A stretch of DNA of 24,913 nt. It comes from Stentor coeruleus. Lineage: Eukaryota > Ciliophora > Heterotrichea > Heterotrichida > Stentoridae. This document shows positions 1 through 8,600 of the stretch, in pieces (within the stretch, counting starts at the first letter, position 1; the number at the start of each line of letters is the position of its first letter). The notes beneath the pieces are model-generated. The model was given only the letters and a program-made list of their open reading frames with translations. It was not told where the DNA came from and searched no databases. The stretch lies in contig MPUH01001066.1 in the NCBI GenBank assembly GCA_001970955.1, positions 1 through 24,913 of the forward strand, in the 5' to 3' direction. The position numbers and the translations under genes were made by a program.

Positions 1-499
1 GCTTTGTACGCTCAATAGTTTTTATAGGGTAATTAGCTTCATAAAGTACAGCTGAGAATAGCATCGGTTCATTTAAACTAATAATTTTATTGTTTCTATC
101 AACTATATTTCCTCTAAGTGTGAAGAATTTATCTTTATAAGCAGGGAAAGGGAGTTCATCATGAAAAACAAGCTTATATGGTTGGTTCATGTAACCTTCA
201 CAAAGGTATTCAAATAAATTTTCAATTTTCACGAACAAAGATTTGCTTGTTTCTTTAGAATTTTGTATGGATACAACGGTTTTTTCTATCTCTATTTTCC
301 TTTCAAGTGTCACCAAAATTGCATTAAGGCCTTGCTTAAAAAAGTGTGCCTTTGTCTCAATCGTTGATTCAATGGAGTTCTTTGAGTTTCTGATAACCTT
401 TGGGACTATGATATGATCGGGGATTTCGATAATAGATTCGATAAAAGGTTTGAATCCGCGATGAGAATTCGTACTTTGGATTTCTTGGCTGTTATTCAT
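1..499 (-). CDS. Unknown-family protein, paralogue A (3' part outside the window)
   Basis: The minus-strand frame is open from the ATG at 497-499 to the left edge, giving residues 1-166 and no stop. It is a close paralogue of the 248-aa protein at 14060-14806. By eye there are about 40 base differences and one 6-bp in-frame insertion (two extra residues near residue 40) over 493 aligned bases. Changes cluster in the N-terminal third. The core from QPYKLVFH through the FTLRGNIVDRNN motif to EPMLFSAVLY is almost unchanged, so the protein core seems to be under selection. The start is chosen because both copies share MNNSQEIQS and similarity fades upstream. A TATATATAAAG element lies 12-22 bp upstream. 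The function is not recognised; see paralogue B for possible fold. Whether the missing C-terminal third is intact cannot be seen. Confidence 0.85.
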   Translation of the reverse strand, partial: MNNSQEIQSTNSHRGFKPFIESIIEIPDHIIVPKVIRNSKNSIESTIETKAHFFKQGLNAILVTLERKIEIEKTVVSIQNSKETSKSLFVKIENLFEYLCEGYMNQPYKLVFHDELPFPAYKDKFFTLRGNIVDRNNKIISLNEPMLFSAVLYEANYPIKTIERTK

Positions 500-510
500 T
501 ATTAAAAGTA

Positions 511-521
511 CTTTATATATA
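511..521 (-). promoter_or_regulatory. TATA-like element upstream of paralogue A
   Basis: The minus strand reads TATATATAAAG 12-22 bp before the ATG at 499. In paralogue B the aligned position (about 14818-14830) reads GATAAAAATTAC, so the TATA form is present in only one copy. A/T-rich words arise often by chance here; placement is the main support. Confidence 0.35.
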
Positions 522-604
522 GTTATTAGATATAGTTTCAAGACAATAAAAAAATTCTAAAAGTTGCTTGAAAAAAAAAAGATAAGAAGTGCGTTGATTA
601 ATAG

Positions 605-919
605 ATAATTTGATAGTTAGAATAATATAAATTATTATATAAAGTAATATAAGTTAATTATATAAGCTTGCAGCTGCGGTTAGCATTAAAATTAAAACTT
701 TGATTCTAAATTTCTGGTTTGTATAGTTTTTTAGGTTAAATATTCGTAGTTAATGCGATTATTTGTATTTCCCTATAATATAAGCTGCTAAAATTACTTA
801 AGAAAAATTTCTGATAGCCTGTAAAAAGGGAGTACGTCTAAAAATAGAATATTGCCCAATAATATTATTATAATCAATTTAAGTATATTGAAAAGCAAGC
901 ATAGCTTTCTAAATCATCA
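605..919. other. Conserved non-coding island I (copy A)
   Basis: These 315 bp align without gaps to 14912-15226 with three differences by eye, all A/G transitions. The adjoining paralogue gene differs at about 8%. The strand and function are unknown. It starts about 106 bp upstream of the paralogue A start codon, so promoter, enhancer or a separate RNA gene are all possible. It contains the palindrome GCAGCTGC near its left third and is less A/T-extreme than its surroundings. Confidence 0.7.
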
Positions 920-1177
920 TAACAAACTAACTAAGTTGTGTGATATGGCTAAATTCCATTATATCATTCGTATATAAAAGATTTAACTCTGTTAATTTTA
1001 ATAAAATGGGTTAGTTATTCTTTAAAAATCTAAGATATTCAAGTTAAAAGTAATTTCCTTTATATTATATTAAAAATTTGAATTAATCAAAAGATTCAGA
1101 TTACATTTCTAGCTCTTTATATATAAATTTACACAAAATATTATCAAATACAAAATTTTACAAGCAAAGTTGATGAA

Positions 1178-1345
1178 CTAATACTAACTTTATAGTAAAA
1201 TTCTTTTATTAGTAGCCTTTTAAAATTGAATTACTCTGAAAATTCTAGTCAGCTTTCATATTTTACATTTTGATAGGCTTACTAATAAATTGTAATAAAT
1301 TCAGAAGAATTACTTTAATTTAAAGTTTATCTTAGGCGAGATAGT
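1178..1345. other. Conserved non-coding island II (copy A)
   Basis: These 168 bp match 15500-15665 with no substitutions and one 2-bp length difference in a T/A run near 1220. The flanks on both sides diverge quickly. No open reading frame of useful length lies in it. The function is unknown. Confidence 0.65.
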
Positions 1346-1385
1346 TTTATTTACTTGAATATATTATTTTTTATAGTAATTCTTC

Positions 1386-1401
1386 ACTCTTTGCAAAGAG
1401 T
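1386..1401. repeat. Perfect 16-bp palindrome, present in both copies
   Basis: ACTCTTTGCAAAGAGT is its own reverse complement. It is identical at 15706-15721 in copy B although sequence 20 bp to the left differs. It could be a protein-binding dyad or a hairpin in a transcript. Confidence 0.6.
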
Positions 1402-1660
1402 TTATAAAATTTCTCTCAGCTTTTAAAAAGATAATTATTTAGAATATAATTTATGATTAACCTTGCATAAAGTGTAAATATCCTCAGTCATTGTATTAAT
1501 TACAATTTAGAATCGACTGGATTTTAAATGAATCAAAAAAATACATTTTTACAACGAGAATATCATCGTGAAGCCAAATTATATGATTATTGTAGGAAGT
1601 GCATGAAATAAGACAATTTTTATGCAAGATTAGAGCATATAATAACTATAAATATAATCT

Positions 1661-1832
1661 TATAAGGGAATATTCTTTATATATTCACGTTCTGTGCTAT
1701 AAGATTAATTTTTTTTTGCATATTTTTCCACTCAAATTTTTCTTAGCAGCACACGATGAACTTTATTAATTTTGTCACTGCTATATTAACAAATCAATAT
1801 GAATATCATCACACAAGCTTTAAAATTATATA
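1661..1832. other. Conserved non-coding island III (copy A)
   Basis: These 172 bp match 15983-16155 with only a 1-bp length difference beside a run of nine T. The copies diverge abruptly at the right end, about 80 bp before the N at 16233 in copy B. It has no coding potential that I can support. Confidence 0.65.
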
Positions 1833-2072
1833 AAAATTATAACATTCGTATTTCCTATAAGCATGCCCATTTGCAAGTCAACAATACAATAAGTTATGAT
1901 CATATTTTACATATAGAAAACTTGATTTGATAGTAAAATATAAAGTAGCTTATTTATGATCTCCCACCTCTGTTACAGACATCCAGAACTCAGCAATATG
2001 TTAAGCATGATATATATACTCATACATCACAGTTTGCTTGAATTATTTTTTATATGATAGGTGAATGGTTTA

Positions 2073-2212
2073 TTTATAGACTGTTTCACCTTAAAAATTA
2101 GATTAAATCCTAGGATATCTTGCGAAATTTGTAAGTTTGATAATTTGTGCATATAAGATAAATTAGTATAAATGAATAATTACTCTAAATTAGTATATAA
2201 AATGATATAAAA
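2073..2212. other. Conserved non-coding island IV (copy A)
   Basis: About 140 bp match the segment around 16460-16600 in copy B with about four substitutions. The preceding stretch (about 1833-2070) is much more diverged. It is extremely A/T-rich, with no coding frame. Confidence 0.55.
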
Positions 2213-2400
2213 ATGATAATCAAACTATTGAAGTAGATATAAAGTATACAACTTGTATAATAAATAATAAGCATGATTTATTTTCGGTTTGAAATAAAAA
2301 AAATCACTTTTTATGCTTAGCTTACCTTATATATTTTGACCTAGAATAACATTTATAAAAATTTCACACAAGCATAGTGAAAAATAGTATAAATTAGTAG

Positions 2401-2491
2401 AAATTTATATGTTTTAACTATTCATAAACTTTACTAGAAGAATTTAGGTATAATTTAATCTTGATATGTATTCTTACATGAATTTAAATAT
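2401..2491. other. Conserved non-coding island V (copy A)
   Basis: About 91 bp match 16787-16877 with three or four substitutions and no gap, flanked by more diverged sequence. The function is unknown. Confidence 0.5.
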
Positions 2492-3137
2492 TGATTAATT
2501 TTTTACTGTAGCAATTAGATTTTTTTTATAGTATTAAGTTTATAATTACACTTGCTTTGCTTGCTATCTTCTCAATTTTAATCTTGCTAAATATTTCAAT
2601 CTGACTATAATAAACTTCTAAGATATAAAATATTAAATTAAGTAATCATGTTTTGTATTTTCCTATTTTGTATATAAAGACAGATTTTATATTATAACTT
2701 GCTCAAATGAGTATTTTCTTGCTGATTTATATAATTTTTATTTGGTTTTCAATAAAATTCTCTCAAGTATTTCAATAAAATAGGTAAACAATGAAGTGTC
2801 TAAGTATATATATCTGAATCGCTTTGTGATACAATGCTGAATTTTTGATAAATAATATCATTTGTGAGAATTGTATTGCAGTAAATTATTTTCAAACAAA
2901 TAGCTTTGTTCTGAAGAAATATTTAAAGGTTACTAATCATAAAGTAAAGTATTTATTCACATGTTCCTTTTATCTATTCAAAAAAGTCTTAAAAATACCA
3001 CTTAAACAAAATCTATACAAAAATTATTACTAAATTGACATAAACTCAAACAAAAAAAATCACTTAACTATTATAATCCTACCCCTTGCAAAATTATCTA
3101 TTCATTAAGATAAGTTCTCACTTCCTAAATATCTTTT

Positions 3138-3805
3138 CTATAAAAACTCATAAAAATACTATAAACTGGTCTATAAAGCACCCGAACATAAAAAAAATTT
3201 ATCAAATCTATATTTTTCCTCAATCCTCATATCAGCTTTCACAACACTTTTTTTCATGATGATTTTTTGAAGTTTTTGAATACTTGCTTGAACAGAGACA
3301 GTATCAGTGAATGAAAAATCCGCAGACCTTCTGAAGAGAAATATTTGTTTAAAGTAATAATAAAGCTACTACTTGTAATTATTGAATTCCTATAAGGCAT
3401 TTCTGGTAAGCTAAAAAGTTGCTCTTTTACGCTATTTCTAGTTTTATATAAAGACTCTGATGTGAAATCACATGAACCTGAGACTCTATCAACAGTAATA
3501 AGCGCAGCAATTTTCTATAAAAAATATTTCCAATTTTACATACTAAATTACAATTAACTACATTAATTTTCCATCCTGAAAAAATCCTTAAATTAGCCTC
3601 GCAATCCGAAAACTTTCTTATAAACTTCTCATTTTAATATTGTGTCTATATATAAGCAATATCTAAATCATCACACATCCCAATAATTCTTTTCCACGAA
3701 CAAGCAATACTTTTAATCATATAGCCTTCACATAAATGCAAATTGACTAATTTTTCATTATTATTCAATACATAAACATAATTATTCTATAGTCATAACA
3801 CAAAA
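3138..3805 (-). pseudogene. Broken copy of the RCC1-like gene
   Basis: The sequence aligns to the intact 639-aa gene at 17563-19482 and keeps only the parts equivalent to residues about 194-348 and 593-639. The TAG stop is at 3138-3140. A 733-bp deletion (equivalent to 17708-18440) joins the two parts at about 3278; the triplet TGA is present at both ends of the lost segment in the intact copy, so microhomology is likely. 733 is not a multiple of three, so the frame shifts. The codon for Trp244 is TAG (3646-3648), and four codons further is TAA (3634-3636). A 2-bp deletion near 3789 breaks the frame again. A 56-bp insertion sits at about 3509-3571. The N-terminal ~193 residues are absent. It is clearly non-functional as a protein. 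Confidence 0.92.
3509..3571. repeat. 56-bp insertion flanked by 7-bp direct repeat
   Basis: The intact gene reads straight through AATTTTCC near 18672-18680. In the pseudogene AATTTTC occurs at 3509-3515 and again at 3565-3571, with 49 unrelated A/T-rich bases between. This resembles an insertion with a 7-bp target-site duplication, but no terminal inverted repeat is visible, so filler DNA or a small tandem rearrangement is equally possible. Confidence 0.6.
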
Positions 3806-4670
3806 TAAATATTTTTGATTAGAAATTTTGAAGTTGAAATATTAGCATAATAAAAATCTCCGCTTTTTAAACTATGAATTAAAATAAAATTACAAGTAAT
3901 TTTAAATAGTAGCTCTTTATATTATCACAATAGGCCCATTACGATAGAATATAGATAAATAATATGATAGAAGTGATAATAGTCAAGGTTATCATGATAT
4001 TTGTGAGTTTATTTAGAGTAAGATAAATTTTATTTAATATATAAAAAGAGCTTAGAAGAATTTCTATTATTTGTCTTATATAAGAAATTAAGAATATCCT
4101 TTGTGCAGGAAAATGAAATATATAATAAATACTATAGGATGAGTACATGAAAAAAAAATTGATTAAAATGTAGAAATCATGTGAAGAAGTTTGGAAAATT
4201 GAATGTAGTAAAAAATAGAAAAAAAATTAATTGAAAATTGAATGTAGTAAAAAATAGAAATTAATTAGATTTATATAGTGAGTTGATTAGAAAAAGTGTC
4301 TCTTAATAAATACTATAAAATTTTTGAATAGATTTAAATCTGATAATATATGGATTTCCAAAGATTATAAGTAAATTAAGGGGAAAAAGAGTAAAATTAT
4401 AGCAATAATATTTTATCACAATAATATTGTTTAATCTTATAATAGTATTCGGACTATTGTAAAATACCCTTGAACTCAAATAAAACTCATTATATCCCGA
4501 ATTATAAAATAAAGCTATAGTAGCATATCTTTTTTAATTTATATGGAGAAGTCTAAACAGATATAATCTTTATTAGAAATTTTCTTAGAAGTTAATAATT
4601 TGCATCAAAATAACTGATTAGCTTTTAAATTGAATAACAAAATTATGCTATTTAATTTCCTATCAAGTAA
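3806..4670. other. Non-coding stretch between pseudogene and paralogue C
   Basis: This stretch is A/T-rich. The minus frame 3939-4148 (69 codons) encodes an Ile/Tyr/Leu-rich peptide of the kind expected by chance in such DNA; I do not call it. Part of the stretch could be unrecognisable remains of the lost N-terminal half of the RCC1-like copy, but I could not align it. It also contains the 39-bp tandem repeat listed separately. Confidence 0.5.
4194..4271. repeat. Two-copy 39-bp tandem repeat
   Basis: The unit begins GAAAATTGAATGTAGTAAAA at 4194 and again at 4233. The second copy is slightly shortened after the A run. It lies in non-coding DNA and nothing indicates a function. Confidence 0.75.
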
Positions 4671-5426
4671 TTACTTAAGATTCCCTAGAAAATTATAAAA
4701 TTCATCAAATTTGAACTTTTTCCTAATTTCGTATGGATTTAACTTTGTCCACTTCACAACAAGTTTTGAAAAAACAAACGGTTCTACCTTATTCATGTCA
4801 TCAGCTAAAATAACTAAATTAAACATTTTACTTGGATGATAAGATGATACTTCCATTATCATAAGTTTTCTAAAATATATATTGCTCAAAGTTTCAATAA
4901 CCGTATTTCCTTTTATAATTTTCTCATTATATCTAGTTAAATCAATAGTTTTTATAGGATGTTCTGCATTATATATCACAGCACGAAACTGAATCGGTTC
5001 ATCTAAAATTACAATATTGTTATTTCTATCAATAATATTTCCTCTTAAAGTAAAGCATTTTCCTTTATATGCCGGATGTGGTATATCAGTATGGAAAATA
5101 AGTTTAAATGGTTGCTTTTGATAAGGATAACACAAATGCTCAATAAGGGTTATATTGCTAACAAGTTTACATTTGTTTGTTGCTTTCATTTTTTCGATAA
5201 TCTTGTCGGTTTTTTCTGCGTCTATTTTTTTTTCAAGGTTTACTAGAAGATTGCTTAGTTCCTGTCCAAGCAATGTTGATATTGGCTTGTTTATAGCAGC
5301 TGAGGATTTTGATAGATTACTGATGAACTGGGGAACTACTATTTGAGTTTGAGGTGGTGAAAACACTGCAAAAGACTTAAAACCGTTTAGGGATGTTGAG
5401 AGATTATTCTCTTGGCTATCACTCAT
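4671..5426 (-). CDS. Unknown-family protein, paralogue C (251 aa)
   Basis: A complete minus-strand frame runs from ATG at 5426 to TAA at 4671. It is a diverged paralogue of the 248-aa protein at 14060-14806. The two share a variable N-terminus, a charged helical stretch (about 50-95), then a well-kept core: QPFKL.FH, PAYKGK, FTLRGNI.DRNN, the EVSS.HPSKMFNL motif (about residues 195-208) and a terminal KKFK. I do not recognise the family. Alternating hydrophobic residues suggest a beta-sandwich, and the EVSS.H motif plus a basic tail loosely recalls Ig-fold DNA-binding proteins, but that is a weak inference. No signal peptide or membrane segment is visible, so it is probably cytosolic or nuclear. 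It lies outside the segmental duplication, 177 bp downstream of the giant surface gene, and has no copy of the conserved spacer islands. Confidence 0.9.
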   Translation of the reverse strand: MSDSQENNLSTSLNGFKSFAVFSPPQTQIVVPQFISNLSKSSAAINKPISTLLGQELSNLLVNLEKKIDAEKTDKIIEKMKATNKCKLVSNITLIEHLCYPYQKQPFKLIFHTDIPHPAYKGKCFTLRGNIIDRNNNIVILDEPIQFRAVIYNAEHPIKTIDLTRYNEKIIKGNTVIETLSNIYFRKLMIMEVSSYHPSKMFNLVILADDMNKVEPFVFSKLVVKWTKLNPYEIRKKFKFDEFYNFLGNLK

Positions 5427-5484
5427 TTTAATAACTATAAAGGAATTTAAAAATATGTGGTTAAATGAATGTATAAATAAAATT

Positions 5485-5560
5485 TAGTATAAAGTTTATA
5501 GTCAAACTATAAAAATAGTATAAAGTTTATAGTCAAACTATAAAACTTAGTATAAAAGAT
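5485..5560. repeat. 31-bp tandem repeat containing a perfect dyad
   Basis: The units start at 5485 and 5516, with a partial third from about 5548. Each full unit holds TTTATAGT-CAA-ACTATAAA (5495-5513 and 5526-5544), an 8-bp perfect inverted repeat with a 3-nt loop. The array sits in the 177-bp gap between the stop of the giant gene and the start of paralogue C, 59 bp or more upstream of the latter. It could be part of that promoter (each arm contains a TATAA-like word) or a 3'-end structure of the giant gene. Confidence 0.8.
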
Positions 5561-5603
5561 ATAAAGTTAATATATTAAAAGACAAGTTAAAAGAATTGGT
5601 TAC

Positions 5604-8600
5604 TTAAACTAAATAAGCGAATATTGCACTAAGTGCGAACACAAGTGAATATCCGAAACTTGAACTGGCATCAAAGGTATAGTTCAAAAGACCTGTTGTA
5701 AGACATTCTGGCAATATCGGTAAGGCATTACAAGCAGTGCAAGTAAATGTTATAGTTGTCCAATTCATAGTACTAGGAACGCTTTCAGTAAGATTGAGTT
5801 CAGCTTGATAATATGTTCCAGCGCTAACACTCATGCAATCAGTATTATCAGTATTTGCAGTACCATTTCTATCTAAGCCAAGCCAAATAAGATCTGAAGT
5901 TAGAGCGGTAGTTGAGTCAGCATCATATTCAAATTCGCAGCAAACTGTTCCGTCAACAGAAGTTGTGAAGTTTAAGGCAACATAATCAGTATCTTCAATC
6001 CAATTGTAATCAGCGAAAGTTTGAGTTCCGAAATCTGTTATTTCTGAAGTAGTAACTCCTGTAGCTGTTAATCCTTCATCGGCAAGAGCACTAATAAATT
6101 CTGCTTCAGATGCACTGTTTACTAATGTTGTTGAATCTTCATTGCTCATTGGATCTTGGAGAACAATAGTATCTGATCCATTAGCAAGATTTCTTCTTGA
6201 TACAACTGTTTGTTTTGTGCTAAATCTATCACTAACAACATGAAGAAGCTTAGAGAATGCTGAATCGACTAAGCTAGTATCAACTGGTGAAGCATCACTG
6301 TATGCAACTGAGACTTTAGCTGGATAACCATAATCAGTAGTTGTAGCGGAAGTTTCAAATAAGACAACATCTTTACCTGAAAAGTTATCAATATATGCGG
6401 CTAAGTTGTATGTTGTTCCTGCAATTAAAGTTGAGAAAGTGTAAAGTTCTTGATCTGCAGTGTCGTCAATAATGTCTTGGGAAGCATAATAAGCGAAGCA
6501 GCCTTCAACAATAACAGCTAGGGCGAAATTTTCCCAGCTGGTGGATTCAATGCTTAAAAGGTAATCTCTAAATATAGCTTCTTGTTCTTCAAGTGTATAA
6601 CCTTCACTATCACCAACAAGAAGTTGAGCTTGGCTTTCAATGTAATCGAAATCAGTAGCGTTATCATTATAGAAATATTCAAGTTCGGCAATTAAAGCCC
6701 AGGTAACAACAGCCCAACTGTCAGAAGTAAATTTAACTGTAATTTCTGTTTGACTAAGAACATCAAGTGTGGCTGTAGCGACTGCAGCTTCTGAATAAAG
6801 AGATCCAATTGTGAATGTAATAGGTGTATCAACTGTGAAAGCATCAGCATCGTTACCAGAAACTTCAACATCAACATCAAATACTTCACCATCAACACAA
6901 TCTGCGCAGGTTATGGTAAACCAGTTATAAGGCATACCTGATGCAAAGCTCACAGTAGAGAATGTGATAGTTCTGTTTGTTTCAGTTGAAACAGTAAAAG
7001 CAATATCAATTCCATCAAATGCACTAACTCCATCAGCAATAGTTATGTCAATAGGGAAACTTGAGAATCCAGCAGGTACAAGAAGAATATCTCCAATATT
7101 AACATTATAAGTTAAAACATTAGTAACTTCAACAACAGTAAGATCTGGAGCTCTATAAAGTTCACTACCTTCCCAGTAACCATATTCATAATCTTTAGTC
7201 CATGAAATGTAATAATATCCATCACTGCTATCAATTGCACAACCAACTTTGAAATTAGCAGTTGGGTATATGTCAGAGATAATATAATTGCCATCATCAC
7301 TAAATACTAGTGGGCCATCACTGAAAAGATTGCTAGCTGTAAGAGATACTGCAGTTGCCCAAACATTTTCAGATCCAACTTGAATCCAATCACTAAATGT
7401 ACCTCTTCTTAGGTAAATGTGAGCATTGCCATTAACTACAAAGCTTTCAAAGTCAGTGTTGTCATAACCAGTGAAGGCAGCGTTTAAGTTCTTAAAGCTT
7501 TGTGAAGTTACAGTGCATGAAACTTCATCGGTAACATCAGTGCTAATTGTGAAGATAGAGAATTTGCCAGTCCAGTAATCATAAGTTACAAATTCTTCAT
7601 CTAATAATTCACTTCTGGTAAAGCCTCCACGAGGATCAGCAATTCCAGCAACACCTAAAAATGTCCAGTATGATTCAGAAACATCAACAGCAGTATCAAT
7701 AACAAATTCTACTAAGTTATCTGATACAGCACATGTAGAACTTGAAGATAATGAAACTTCATTTCCATCAGCATCATAAGTTACAGCAGCACACTCTACT
7801 GAGTCTGGATTGTATAAGTTTAATTCATAAGGCATAGGGAATTCAACATAAATTCTAGAGTTTGCTTCAAAGTTTTCATTAACATAAGCACTGAAAACCA
7901 TATCTGAAGTGAAATCATCATTTCCAGCCGCATAGTCAACGAAATAAAAGTCAACATTATCATCAGGAATATCTACAAAGCTTACATCAACATTGTAATA
8001 AGGATTAGCAACCCATGAATCTTTTGTGTAAATATAAATGCTCCAGCTTGATGTATCAGCAATAGGATTTCTAGTTCCAAATGCAATTGAAAAAGCTTCA
8101 CCAGAAGGAACTTCAACACCTGAACAACTTATAAGCCAATGATCAACAACACACCAAACATCTCCATGGTCACTGCCAGCGTACATAAATCTTATATTTG
8201 GGATTTCATAAAATTTAACTGTATCTCCTGGTACAGCATCATATTCAAATGGGGCATCAAATGCAACTGTTGTATCAGCTGTGATTTCAGCTGCAACTGT
8301 TAAGGTGAATGTTAAAACAGATTCAGCACCATAGTTAAGAACTGAAGCAACAACTTCAGCACTAGAAATATCTGCATCGACTGATGCATCAACAGCTAAA
8401 ACACTATCAGTTACTGCTGAATCATCAACATATGTATAAGTACCATCATCAACGGTAATCATGAATATAGCAGTTTCTACTTGAGAGCTAGTCAAAGAAA
8501 AAGCTAAATCTTTTCTAATCTCAATTGTAGTACCTGCTGCAATATCAGCTAGGGTTGTTATAACTAAATCATTGGTTGAAGTTGACACTGTAGAGAAACC

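Larger units (their letters stand above)
500..3137. other. Long AT-rich spacer A with conserved islands
   Basis: No convincing coding region was found. The only frame of note (2845-3033, plus, 62 codons) is not kept in copy B. The stretch aligns with 14807-17562 as a mosaic of near-identical islands (605-919, 1178-1345, 1661-1832, 2073-2212, 2401-2491) between segments with many substitutions and indels. No tRNA, rRNA or recognisable snRNA was seen. A spacer this long is unusual for a heterotrich, where genes are usually tightly packed. Confidence 0.7.
1..3805. repeat. Segmental duplication, copy A
   Basis: This block aligns in direct orientation with 14317-18910: position 1 matches 14317, 666 matches 14973, 1178 matches 15500, 1661 matches 15983, 2401 matches 16787 and 3138 matches 17563. 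Gene order is the same in both: unknown-family gene, spacer, RCC1-like gene, all on minus. Divergence is patchy, from about 1% in islands to roughly 8-12% in coding parts, and unalignable at about 2863-2960. The left boundary is outside the window. The right boundary is where similarity to the RCC1-like gene fades near 3805. Confidence 0.9.

Noticed and set aside
605..919. Island I as a tRNA, U-snRNA or telomerase RNA gene
   Set aside because: I saw no cloverleaf, B-box, recognisable snRNA signature or template for a ciliate telomere repeat. A novel RNA remains possible but no known class is supported.
2845..3033. 62-codon plus-strand frame in spacer A
   Set aside because: It falls where the two spacer copies no longer align, has A/T-driven composition (Lys, Asn, Tyr, Leu) and no motif. 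A chance frame is likely.
500..3137. Spacer as a decayed transposon
   Set aside because: No transposase or reverse-transcriptase remnants, no terminal repeats, and its ends coincide with the gene module rather than a target-site duplication.
3516..3564. Pseudogene insertion as an unexcised internal eliminated sequence
   Set aside because: Ciliate IESs are usually bounded by TA repeats. The flanking repeat is AATTTTC and the uninterrupted copy has no TA at the junction.
3939..4148. 69-codon minus-strand hydrophobic frame
   Set aside because: The Ile/Tyr/Leu-rich content is what random A/T-rich DNA gives. It has no homology to its neighbours that I could align and no conserved partner.
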